From NCBI GenBank assembly GCA_024229395.1, contig JAAESM010000016.1:1-64000 (forward strand): a stretch of DNA of 64,000 nt. The letters are read 5' to 3'. Both the position numbers and the translations under genes were made by a program. Positions 7,818-15,793 of the stretch are shown piece by piece; within the stretch, counting starts at the first letter, position 1, and each line of letters begins with the position of its first letter. The DNA is from Planctomycetota bacterium (GTDB lineage: Bacteria > Planctomycetota > UBA1135). The notes under the pieces are model-generated. The model worked only from the letters and a program-made list of their open reading frames with translations, was not told where the DNA came from and searched no databases.

Positions 7818-8276
7818 ATGAAAGCGCCCCTGGCCCTGTTCGTACTGGCATTTGCCATCCCATTCGCTTCCTGCAGCAAAGATGCCGAGCCAACCACCGA
7901 CACCTCGTCGGTCGTCATCGCCGACGACGGCGTATGGCTGGAGAGCTTTGAGAAAGAAGCCCGCGCCGGCAATGCGGAAGGTGCCCTGAGCCTGTTTGAA
8001 CGCGTTCTGGCTGAGAACAGTGCGCTGCTGACCAGCGACAACCTTCTGAAGATGGCCACCCTGGCGGCTGAGGGTGCCAAGAGTGTGGAACTCACCCAGC
8101 CAATCTTGGATTACGCGCTAGAGACCTACCCGCGCGACATCGGCAAGTTCGGTGGCGTCGATGCTGCCATCTATCGGATGAACAATCCCGCCGCAGCCGA
8201 TGTGCCAATGGATGGCGCGCACGCCCCAATTGAAGGCGCCGCCGATCCGAAGACCGACGGCGCTGAAGAAGAGTAG
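7818..8276 (+). CDS. Lipoprotein, third member of the local set
   Basis: This 152-residue protein has a lipobox ASC (Cys21 from the ATG at 7818). The frame opens at 7806, but MKAPLALFVLAFAIP is a better signal peptide start. The body is helical and alanine/glutamate-rich (EKEARAGNAEGALSLFERVLAENSALLTSDNLLKMA), again TPR-like. The tail is low-complexity and acidic, and no LGY motif is present. The order and spacing suggest co-transcription with MBOAT, SGNH and the second lipoprotein. Confidence 0.75.
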   Translation: MKAPLALFVLAFAIPFASCSKDAEPTTDTSSVVIADDGVWLESFEKEARAGNAEGALSLFERVLAENSALLTSDNLLKMATLAAEGAKSVELTQPILDYALETYPRDIGKFGGVDAAIYRMNNPAAADVPMDGAHAPIEGAADPKTDGAEEE

Positions 8277-8291
8277 GGCTTCCCCTACTGT

Positions 8292-8321
8292 GCGGCGCAT
8301 GGTGAGACCACGCGGCGCCGC
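8292..8321. terminator. Possible bidirectional hairpin between convergent genes
   Basis: GCGGCGC (8292-8298) pairs with GCGCCGC (8315-8321) in the 53-bp gap between two convergent genes. There is no T-tract on either side, so termination at this site is uncertain. Confidence 0.3.
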
Positions 8322-8329
8322 GCTATGAC

Positions 8330-10915
8330 TTACTTCACCTCGAGTGGAGCACTGTCGTAGTCGCTTGGAATCGGCACGTTGGCCAACTGCAACACCGTTG
8401 GTGCAAGGTGTACGGCGTCGTAGTGGTCGTAACCGGCAGGCAAGCTGGTTGGGCGGTTGCTGAAGAAGATGCCTTGCACGTTGTGGATATCCACGCCGCA
8501 GTGGTCGCCGGACCATGCGTAAGTGTTATCTGAAACGAAGGCGCCTGGCATGGCGATGTCGTCGCCGTTCTCATCCTTGCCGTTGATCAAGGTGATCCCA
8601 CCGGAAGTGGCGTTCCATGCTGCGCGGTAACCGCTGACGAAGTCGATGGTGATCTCAGCGGCGCCTTCCTGTTCAATGACCGCACGGTTGCGTGCATCTT
8701 TGACTGGCTTGCCGTTCTCATCCATCAGCTTGGTCTGCTTGACGTAAGGACCATCGTAGAGGTCTTCGCGTAGGTAGACCTTCTTGACGATCTTCTCGCC
8801 GCTTTCAGGGTCGGTCATCTCGTAAAGGCGCTCGGTAATCTCAGCGAGCACGCGATCCGTATCTTCTGGGGCAACCATGCCAGCAGCCTCGCGGCCCTTC
8901 ACGTTCAGGTAGATCTTGCCGATCGCCATCGAGTAGGCCTGGGTCTCGCGCCAGTCTGCCCACTGCAGGAATTGGCTTTGCATGCGCGATACCGAGCGTG
9001 GGGTCTGGATGCTGGTGCGGTTATCCAAGGAAGCGAATCCTTCGGCGGCCAACCAAGCGTTCAAGTCAACCTGACGACGGAAGCTATCGAAGCCGTGGTC
9101 AGAGACGATCATCAAGGTGTCTTCTGGTCCAAGCACTTCGTCTAGCAAGTAGCCGACCAAGTTGTCCATCTCTTGGTAGATCACCAAGCCACTGTCCTTG
9201 AGCTGGAACTTGCGACCGAAGTACTCGACTTCGCGCGTGGCCAGTTCTGCCTTGTATTGCGGGTGACGGTCATCCATGTGGCGCATCAGCATGTGGCAGA
9301 TGCGGTCAGGAGTACCGAAGAAGTGGAACAGTACCTTCCAGTCTTCGTCGGCGATGGCATCTTTCAGCAAAGCGGTGCGCCAACCGAGGGTGTACTCGAT
9401 GTCAGCCAAGAAGGCGTCGTCGGAGAGTTCCGCATCTTTGACCGCGTGAGTCTGGCAAGCCCAACCAAGGGTCTCGAACAAACCAGTGCGGCTGGCGATC
9501 TCGGAAGCGAAAGTTGGAGGCCAGCAGAAGCGGCTGCCAGGAGTTGGGTGATCAGGGTCGATCTGCAGCGGCGAGGAGAACATCTCCAACTCACCATCGA
9601 TCTCTTCGGCCCAGAAGCGCACCATCGCGTAGGTGCTCAGGCGTGGGTTCCAGACGAACTCCACGCGGTAGAAATCACTCCAACTGTTGAGCGCGACGGT
9701 CTGGGTCACACCGGCGACTTCCAGTTCGATGTTGGCAACACCCTTCTCCCAAGTAGTTGCCAGCGGCACCCAAGTCTTCATGGAGCTCAGCGCACTGTTG
9801 TTGAACAGGGCATTCAGTTCGGTGAAGCGCTCGCCGCGGTCACCAGCCTCTTTGAGGGTGTTCAACTCACCGCGCAGTTGATCGATGATGACCTGGTTCT
9901 TAGGGCCAAACAACTTGGACTCGTAGCGGCCGCCATCACCTTTGGTGAGCTGGTAAACCGAAACGGTGCCGGCCTTCTTGCCACTTGGTGCCGACATCGA
10001 AGTGGCTTCCTCGTAGACGTTGGCTGGCTTGGCCTGATAGTTCTTGCGCAGGCGTGCGCGCTCCTCACCCGTGGTGTAGATGGCGCTGGAGTTCAAACCA
10101 CCGATGGCGTCGGGGGCGCCCAAACCGGCGACCAACTTGCCATGCTCGAGCTCTTGCACTGGGTAGGAAACGATGGTGCCTTGGCCGCGGAAGGCGACGC
10201 CGTTCTCATCGAGGGTCTCCCAGTAGTTGTTGGTCATGTTGAGGCTGCGGTAATCCGGGAAGCCTCCTTCCGGGTAGACATCGCTCCACGACATGCCATA
10301 CCAGACACCGCCGCCGGCAGCTATCAGACCAAGAACCAAACCGGCTGGCTTGTTCTTGCGGCCCACACCCAACAGCAGCAATACGCCCAGAATCAGGCCG
10401 CCGCCCATCACGTAGTAGGCGGACTTGGGATCAGCGAATGGCAGGCCGATCTCTTCAGCCGAACGCATTTCCTTACGCTGAAAACCCACGTCAATGCCGA
10501 TTGGCGACTTGGCGCTGGTGGTGCGCTTCATGCCGACGAAATCGTAGATCGAGTGCTTACCAGGGTTGCGGCCGGTGTTCAGGGTGGCCCAAGAAACAGG
10601 CGACTGCGCTGGGTTAGCTGGCATCAACGGCGCGAAAGTACCTTGGTCACGCAAGCGCGTGAAGTTTGGCAGCTCCCCTGCGTCCATCCAGTCCTTGGCC
10701 ATTTCGGCATCCATGCCATCCATGCCTAGCACGATGACGCGGCCGGTAGGCGCAGCGAGGGTTGGCTCGCCAGTGGCGCTGTTGCTGGCGCTAGTGCTCA
10801 CGGAATCTCCGGAAGCGCCGGAACCGTTGGAAGGTTCGGTACTATGGCCTAGAGCCAGAGAGGAAAGCAGCAGCAAGCTGCAAGCTGCAACAAAAAGATG
10901 TGGTCGGTAACTCAT
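8330..10915 (-). CDS. Large alkaline phosphatase superfamily / type I phosphodiesterase-like protein
   Basis: The chosen start is MSYRPHLF (ATG at 10915), which gives a signal peptide and 861 residues. A Ser/Gly-rich linker leads into RVIVLGMDGMD (59-69), with the metal-binding Asp. AQSPVSWATLNTG (103-115, nucleophile region) follows. The second half of the metal site comes much later in LMIVSDHGFDSFRR. Between the motifs are two hydrophobic helices (about 167-185 and 190-208), an unusual membrane hairpin inside the fold. Long inserts follow. The N-terminal motifs match the cut protein at 1-635. It is convergent with the lipoprotein genes. The substrate is unknown. Confidence 0.82.
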   Translation of the reverse strand: MSYRPHLFVAACSLLLLSSLALGHSTEPSNGSGASGDSVSTSASNSATGEPTLAAPTGRVIVLGMDGMDAEMAKDWMDAGELPNFTRLRDQGTFAPLMPANPAQSPVSWATLNTGRNPGKHSIYDFVGMKRTTSAKSPIGIDVGFQRKEMRSAEEIGLPFADPKSAYYVMGGGLILGVLLLLGVGRKNKPAGLVLGLIAAGGGVWYGMSWSDVYPEGGFPDYRSLNMTNNYWETLDENGVAFRGQGTIVSYPVQELEHGKLVAGLGAPDAIGGLNSSAIYTTGEERARLRKNYQAKPANVYEEATSMSAPSGKKAGTVSVYQLTKGDGGRYESKLFGPKNQVIIDQLRGELNTLKEAGDRGERFTELNALFNNSALSSMKTWVPLATTWEKGVANIELEVAGVTQTVALNSWSDFYRVEFVWNPRLSTYAMVRFWAEEIDGELEMFSSPLQIDPDHPTPGSRFCWPPTFASEIASRTGLFETLGWACQTHAVKDAELSDDAFLADIEYTLGWRTALLKDAIADEDWKVLFHFFGTPDRICHMLMRHMDDRHPQYKAELATREVEYFGRKFQLKDSGLVIYQEMDNLVGYLLDEVLGPEDTLMIVSDHGFDSFRRQVDLNAWLAAEGFASLDNRTSIQTPRSVSRMQSQFLQWADWRETQAYSMAIGKIYLNVKGREAAGMVAPEDTDRVLAEITERLYEMTDPESGEKIVKKVYLREDLYDGPYVKQTKLMDENGKPVKDARNRAVIEQEGAAEITIDFVSGYRAAWNATSGGITLINGKDENGDDIAMPGAFVSDNTYAWSGDHCGVDIHNVQGIFFSNRPTSLPAGYDHYDAVHLAPTVLQLANVPIPSDYDSAPLEVK

Positions 10916-10963
10916 GACAAGGCTTGGTACAAACGCCAGGAACGCGTAGTTTATTCTCGCGTG

Positions 10964-12049
10964 ATGTCCTTTCGTACCAAGAACCACGGAAGAACCAACC
11001 TTCTGGTTCCAGGCCTGCTATTGATGCTAGGTGTCGTGACGGCGTGGATTCTGCTGAAAGACGACAAGCAAAACCCGAATCACGCCAATAACGACCCGTC
11101 CACTTCTCTTGTCGGCCCGCAAGATCACACAGCTGAAGGCCCTGACGAGCCCTTTCTAGACGGCCATGTGCCGCCCGTCACGCCGGATCGCAACGATCAG
11201 CTGCCGGTCATCGGCACGATTTCGGGCAAGGTTCACGCCGAAGACTGGGTGGAATGGCCAAGCGGCATCCTAGTAACCCTTGAACTGCAGAAGACTGGCC
11301 AGGTGATGCACAGCCAGGGAGTCTCCCTAGAGGAGCCTGGCTTCCGCTTCGAGAAGGTCGAGTTTGAGAACTACCGGCTCGCCGTCACCGGCCCCGGCAT
11401 GTTGAAATCCACCATCCCGGTCACGGTCTCGGCAACCACCGCCCAGCAGAATATTTACATCCCGCTGCAACCAGCCGCCAGCGTGCATGGCACGGTCAAG
11501 AACGCCGACGGCATCGTGGTGCCTGAAATCCAAGTCACCGCCATCATGGTCACCGACAAGCCGGGCTATTACCACGAACCGCTGGTTGGCCAGACCGACG
11601 CAGCCGGCGCTTATCTAATCACTGGCTTGCGCCCGGGCCGCGAATACCAAGTCTTCGTCGGCACCTACGGCAACCCGATTGGCGAATCCAAGACGGTTGG
11701 TGTTTCCAAGTACGCGCCGAAGGCTTGGGCCGATTTCGAGATCCCGCTAATGGGGCGCGCCGTCATCACCATCGATTTCGCCGATGGTCCAGAAGTCCGC
11801 GATGAGTTCGGCAAGGTGTTGCGGGTGATGGCACAAAAAGAAGGCAGCGAATCAGGCTACTCGCAGAGCTTGCCGCTGAATGATGAGTGGACCGCCACCT
11901 TCGCAGCTCTGCCTCCGGGTGAATACTCCTTCTCCGTCTATGGCGGTTCCTTCCGTCGGGTGATTAAGAGTGCCGGGGTCTCCCACAAATGGGAAACCAC
12001 GCTCACGATTCCAGTCCACCATCTAGGCAAAGGGAACCGACCGCGGTGA
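10964..12049 (+). CDS. Membrane-anchored protein with carboxypeptidase-regulatory-like domains
   Basis: The start at MSFRTKNHGRTNLL (ATG 10964) gives 361 residues with one N-terminal membrane helix (about 12-31). A polar linker follows, then beta-rich domains of the carboxypeptidase-regulatory/CNA-B type: GTISGKVHAEDW, VHGTVKNADGIVVPEIQVTA, TDAAGAYLITGLRPGREYQV and ALPPGEYSFSVYGG. Such modules are common in planctomycete envelope proteins and are thought to act in structure or binding. It is divergent from the phosphodiesterase gene, with only 48 bp between the start codons, and its stop overlaps the GTG start of the MATE gene. Confidence 0.75.
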   Translation: MSFRTKNHGRTNLLVPGLLLMLGVVTAWILLKDDKQNPNHANNDPSTSLVGPQDHTAEGPDEPFLDGHVPPVTPDRNDQLPVIGTISGKVHAEDWVEWPSGILVTLELQKTGQVMHSQGVSLEEPGFRFEKVEFENYRLAVTGPGMLKSTIPVTVSATTAQQNIYIPLQPAASVHGTVKNADGIVVPEIQVTAIMVTDKPGYYHEPLVGQTDAAGAYLITGLRPGREYQVFVGTYGNPIGESKTVGVSKYAPKAWADFEIPLMGRAVITIDFADGPEVRDEFGKVLRVMAQKEGSESGYSQSLPLNDEWTATFAALPPGEYSFSVYGGSFRRVIKSAGVSHKWETTLTIPVHHLGKGNRPR

Positions 12050-13428
12050 CCAGCAGCTCGCGCGGGCCTTTGGCCCATTCAACCGGAATGCGTGCCAGCA
12101 TCCGTGAGGCCTTCCTATTGTCGTGGCCGATCACCTTGTCCTTGTTGTTGCATGCGGGTTATCGGGTCAACGATCAATATTGGGTCAAGGACCTCGGACC
12201 AAGTGCGCAGGCGGCGATGGGCCTGACCAGCTTCTTGCTGATCCTGAACTTTGCCTTCATCTCCCTTTTGTCGACCGGAGCCTTGGCGCGCGTGGCCAAA
12301 TCAGCGGGTGGCGGCAATTGGAATCAGCTTCGCCAATCCTTCAGTACCTCCTGTTATTCCGGCCTGGTGTGGTTCGGCGTGATCGCCGTGATTGGTTGGT
12401 TCGCGACTCCCCTACTCGTGCAAGCCTCCGGCGGCAGTGGTGAACCGGCGGCATTGGCTGAAGACTATTTGAGCACCATCTATCTGGTGCTCCCGATGAT
12501 CGGCTTCAAGCCACTGGTAGACAGCGTGTTCTTTGGACTTGGCAACACCGTCGTGCCGATGTTCCTATCCGGGCTATCGGTAGCACTCAACGCCATCCTC
12601 AACCCGATCATGATCTACGGTTGGTGGGGCATGCCGGCCATGGGCATCGAAGGCGCGGCTTGGTCGACCGGCATCTCGCGCGCAGTCAGCGCCTTGATTG
12701 GCATCGTGGTACTGCTGCGCTACTTCGACTTAGCTGGCAGCCTGCGCGAGCACCCAACTTGGATCGAACTGAAGAAGATCTGCCGCATCGGTGGACCGGT
12801 GGCTTTCTCCCATACCACCTACGCGATCTGCTTCACCATGATCCTGAAGACCAGCGTGGCGCCGCTTGGCTCCACGGTGCAAGCTGGCTTGGCGGTCGGC
12901 TTCAACGGCATCGAGTCACTGAGTTATTGCGGCCTGATGGGCCCTGCAATGGCGTCGGCATCGTTGGTGGGCAGGCGCTTAGGTGCCAAGGATTTTGAAG
13001 GTGCGCGGCGCGGAGCTTATGCATGTTTGGGTATGTCGGTCGGTTTCGCAACGATGACCAGCGTGGTGTTCTTGACTGCCGGGCGCTTCTTGAGTGATGT
13101 CTACACCGACGACCTCGTGATCCTGACCGAGGCGGTTCTGTACCTGCACATCGTGGCCTACTCACAAGTCATCACCGCCGCAGACAGCACTTTGCAGCAG
13201 ATCATGGCAGGTGCAGGGCGCACGGTTCACATGGCGATTCTGAACATCTGTGGCTATGTTTCGCGTGTTCCGCTGGCCTTTTGGATGTCCGCAACCCTCG
13301 GAATGGGCGCGGCAGGAATCTGGTGGGCCTTGAACATCGCGAATTATCTGAAGCTCGGCGCTATATTTGTCCTGTTCCGGAGGATGAACATCTTCTCTCC
13401 AACACAGACCGGCACCGCCCAGCACTGA
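12046..13428 (+). CDS. MATE family multidrug/toxin exporter
   Basis: This protein of about 460 residues has the repeated hydrophobic segments of a 12-helix MATE transporter. Family signatures include LSWPITLSLLLHAGYRVNDQYWV, PLVDSVFFGLGNTVVPM, NAILNPIMIYGWWGMPAMGIEGAAWSTGI and the second half LQQIMAGAGRTVHMAILNICGYV. These exporters move organic cations or flipped substrates using Na+ or H+. A GTG at 12046 overlaps the previous stop (GTGA), which suggests translational coupling; the ATG at 12088 is the alternative start. Confidence 0.9.
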   Translation: MTSSSRGPLAHSTGMRASIREAFLLSWPITLSLLLHAGYRVNDQYWVKDLGPSAQAAMGLTSFLLILNFAFISLLSTGALARVAKSAGGGNWNQLRQSFSTSCYSGLVWFGVIAVIGWFATPLLVQASGGSGEPAALAEDYLSTIYLVLPMIGFKPLVDSVFFGLGNTVVPMFLSGLSVALNAILNPIMIYGWWGMPAMGIEGAAWSTGISRAVSALIGIVVLLRYFDLAGSLREHPTWIELKKICRIGGPVAFSHTTYAICFTMILKTSVAPLGSTVQAGLAVGFNGIESLSYCGLMGPAMASASLVGRRLGAKDFEGARRGAYACLGMSVGFATMTSVVFLTAGRFLSDVYTDDLVILTEAVLYLHIVAYSQVITAADSTLQQIMAGAGRTVHMAILNICGYVSRVPLAFWMSATLGMGAAGIWWALNIANYLKLGAIFVLFRRMNIFSPTQTGTAQH

Positions 13429-13937
13429 TGAGTAGCAACCTGATTCTCGACCCCCCTCAGAACTTGATTGATCCCAAAGACTATCCCTTGGACAAGATCT
13501 TCCTCGACACCGAGGGCTGCATGAAACTGAACCCTCAACGCGAGGAGTTCCTGCAGGTCACTTCGATCCTGCACCTGGACCTGCCAGGCAACCTGATTGT
13601 GGGGCACCGCCGCCTCGAGCCAGGTGAGTTCTGGGAGAGGGGCCACCTTCCCGGTCGCCCACTCTTCCCCGGCGTGCTGATGATTGAATGTTTGGCCCAA
13701 GTCGGCAGCATCCAAGCGCACTATGGGTTAGAGCTTGGCGGAGATCGTTTCCTGGGATTCGGTGCAGCAGATAACGTCCGCTTCATCGACACCGTGGAGC
13801 CTGGCACCGACCTATGGATCGCAGGTCACTTCCTCAGGTCGTCCAAGAGTCGTTCTTACTTCCGTTGGAACGGTCGCATCATGCGTGAGTGTGGCAAGCC
13901 TGTGTGCACTGCCACGATCACTGGCATGGCGCTCTAG
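13428..13937 (+). CDS. FabZ-like hotdog 3-hydroxyacyl-ACP dehydratase
   Basis: This 169-residue protein carries the hotdog dehydratase signature GHLPGRPLFPGVLMIECLAQ, with the catalytic His and Glu of FabZ/FabA-type enzymes. The ATG at 13428 shares a base with the MATE stop (TGATG). The protein is slightly longer at the N-terminus than FabZ. Role: probably dehydration of 3-hydroxyacyl-ACP in fatty acid or lipid synthesis; a specialised acyl chain is possible because no other fab genes are nearby. Its stop shares the palindrome CTAG with the opposing Pus10 gene. Confidence 0.85.
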   Translation: MSSNLILDPPQNLIDPKDYPLDKIFLDTEGCMKLNPQREEFLQVTSILHLDLPGNLIVGHRRLEPGEFWERGHLPGRPLFPGVLMIECLAQVGSIQAHYGLELGGDRFLGFGAADNVRFIDTVEPGTDLWIAGHFLRSSKSRSYFRWNGRIMRECGKPVCTATITGMAL

Positions 13938-14737
13938 GTGGCCGACTCAGGATTAGGATCCGGATCCGGATCCAAAATCGCCAGTACATCCAGCTCCACG
14001 CAAGTGCATGGGGCACCTAGCAGGGAGCTCAGCGATGGCTGGCTACGGCCGTCATCGCTGGAGATGGCTTCCTTGATGTAGGTGCCATGCTGCGACAGGA
14101 TCGACACCATCAGGTCATTGCCGTCGCGCTCCCATGCGGTGATCTTGATCCAACGCACGCGGTCCATATCAGCGCGACGATGTGCCACGCGCTGCGGAGT
14201 CTTCTGCACGATGTCGAAACGGTCTTGGCTAACCAAGTCGTCGAGAACCTTAGCGGCTGCGTCGAAATCGACCTCTGCACCTTCCTCGAAACGAACCCGC
14301 GCTTGGTATTCCTTGGCGCAATGGGTCTCCTTGATCTCGACCACGCGCTTGCGATCGCATAGTTTCAGATCGAAGATCTCAATGCGGCCTTCTGAGCGGC
14401 GCGTGACCTCGGCAGCTAGGTCTTCGAGGTCAACAGTATTGCGCTTGGCTTTCTGCATCTCGAACACGAACAAACGCCCTGTTCCGAGCATGCGCACATC
14501 CATGTCCTCGCGGCCGGCACCATGGAACTTATTGCGCCGCGCCTTGAATCGGGGCATAGCCACGCGCGCGACCAACTCCTGGATCGAATCCTTGGTCAGC
14601 TTGCCGTAGCCGTCGCAGGTATTGCAGCCGCGGCCCCTGCATTTTGGGCAGAAGAACACCGTCTGCGGCAAGTCGCGCACGAACTTGCGGTAGCGCCCCT
14701 CGAAAAGGAGGCGGGTCGGAGTGTATGGCTGATCCAT
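13934..14737 (-). CDS. pus10: Pus10-type tRNA pseudouridine synthase lacking the THUMP region
   Basis: This 267-residue protein matches the catalytic half of archaeal and eukaryotic Pus10, which makes pseudouridine 54/55 in the T-arm of tRNA. GRYRKFVRDLPQT is followed by a four-Cys site (C30, C33, C38, C41; likely zinc) and TGK-like spacing. KFHGAGREDMDVRMLG (70-85) contains the active-site Asp. The N-terminal THUMP-containing part of about 120 residues found in archaeal Pus10 is absent. The C-terminus ends with DP repeats encoded by three GGATCC hexamers (13956-13973). Bacteria normally use TruB for position 55, so target and origin are open. The gene is convergent with the FabZ-like gene and divergent from lgt. 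Confidence 0.85.
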   Translation of the reverse strand: MDQPYTPTRLLFEGRYRKFVRDLPQTVFFCPKCRGRGCNTCDGYGKLTKDSIQELVARVAMPRFKARRNKFHGAGREDMDVRMLGTGRLFVFEMQKAKRNTVDLEDLAAEVTRRSEGRIEIFDLKLCDRKRVVEIKETHCAKEYQARVRFEEGAEVDFDAAAKVLDDLVSQDRFDIVQKTPQRVAHRRADMDRVRWIKITAWERDGNDLMVSILSQHGTYIKEAISSDDGRSQPSLSSLLGAPCTCVELDVLAILDPDPDPNPESAT

Positions 14738-14778
14738 CGCGGTCGGAACGGCGGTCGAGAAGGGCTGTGGGTAGCGAA

Positions 14779-14817
14779 TGCGGGCGCACAGTTCGTGGCT
14801 AGTGCGGGCGCGCAGTT
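14779..14817. repeat. Two copies of a 15-bp direct repeat between pus10 and lgt
   Basis: TGCGGGCGCACAGTT (14779-14793) and TGCGGGCGCGCAGTT (14803-14817) differ at one base and start 24 bp apart. They lie in the 85-bp divergent promoter region, so they may be paired regulator sites or a small duplication. Confidence 0.5.
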
Positions 14818-14822
14818 AGGAT

Positions 14823-15791
14823 GTGGGCGTGTGGCCTGAACTGTTCACCATTCCTATTTTCGACCTTCCAGTGCGCTCCTTCGGGTTGCTGGTGGCGTTG
14901 GGATTCATCGTTGCTGTTGCGGTCGCTTCGAAGCTAGCCGCCCGTTACGGCAACAACCTCGAGACCGATCCGCTCGGAATCGCCGACGTGAGCTGGTGGA
15001 TCCTCATCGGAGTCATCCTTGGCGCGCGCCTGGCGTTCGTGCTGGTGAACCTTGACCACTACAGCAAACACCCGGGAGACATCCTGAAAGTCTGGGAAGG
15101 CGGCTTGGTGATGTACGGCGGGCTCATTCTAGCGGTCCTGCTCGGTGTCTGGAAAGCCAAGCGCATCGGCATGCCGGCGTGGCAGTCGCTGGATTATGGC
15201 CTGACTGCCGGTTTCCTTGGCCAGGCCATCGGCCGCATCGGCTGTTTCCTGGTCGGCGATGACTATGGCGCCCCCACCGATGTCGCTTGGGCGATCACCT
15301 TCCCGGATCCGTTACGAACCGGCTCGGCCTTCGCCCCGGAACTGAGCACGGTGGCTGTCCACCCCACCCAGTTCTACATGTCGGCCAAAGCCCTGTCGCT
15401 GTTCCTGCTGGGCTTGTTCGTACTCAAGCGCAAGAAGTTCCACGGCCAGGTCTCGCTGATCCTGCTGATGGTCTACGCGGTGCTGCGTTACGTGGTGGAG
15501 ATGTTCCGCTTCGACATGGAAGCGCGTGGCGGCATCTATCGTGAAGGCCATGGGCCAGAAGATGTCGATCGTTACCTCTTCGAGAACGGTATCACCAACA
15601 ACGCCGGTCAGATCATTGACCTGGAAGGCTTCCGCACCATGATGCGTAACGGCGTGGAGAATGCCTCGCCGCAGTTGATTCTGTCCACTTCGCAGATGGT
15701 CGGTATTGCCACCTTCCTGATGGCGCTGGTTCTGTACTTCGTACTGGCGCGCCGTGCTGACCTGAAGGTCAAAGCACCCACGCCTAAGTAG
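14823..15791 (+). CDS. lgt: Prolipoprotein diacylglyceryl transferase
   Basis: Lgt transfers diacylglycerol from phosphatidylglycerol to the lipobox Cys of prolipoproteins in the inner membrane. The 322-residue polytopic protein shows family blocks RSFGLLVALGF, GGLVMYGGLI, QAIGRIGCFLVGDDYG and HPTQFYMSAKAL. A loop of about 50 residues near 250-290 (MEARGGIYREGHGPEDVDRY and following) before the last helix is longer than usual. Starts are GTG at 14823 or 14829; neither has a clear ribosome site. Several lipoproteins in this window are its likely substrates. The RNase HII-like gene follows after 2 bp. Confidence 0.93.
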   Translation: MGVWPELFTIPIFDLPVRSFGLLVALGFIVAVAVASKLAARYGNNLETDPLGIADVSWWILIGVILGARLAFVLVNLDHYSKHPGDILKVWEGGLVMYGGLILAVLLGVWKAKRIGMPAWQSLDYGLTAGFLGQAIGRIGCFLVGDDYGAPTDVAWAITFPDPLRTGSAFAPELSTVAVHPTQFYMSAKALSLFLLGLFVLKRKKFHGQVSLILLMVYAVLRYVVEMFRFDMEARGGIYREGHGPEDVDRYLFENGITNNAGQIIDLEGFRTMMRNGVENASPQLILSTSQMVGIATFLMALVLYFVLARRADLKVKAPTPK

Positions 15792-15793
15792 CG

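Noticed and set aside
9173..10729. Open frame of 518 codons on the plus strand
   Set aside because: Antisense to the phosphodiesterase-like gene, which has a signal peptide and clear motifs; no motif in the antisense translation.
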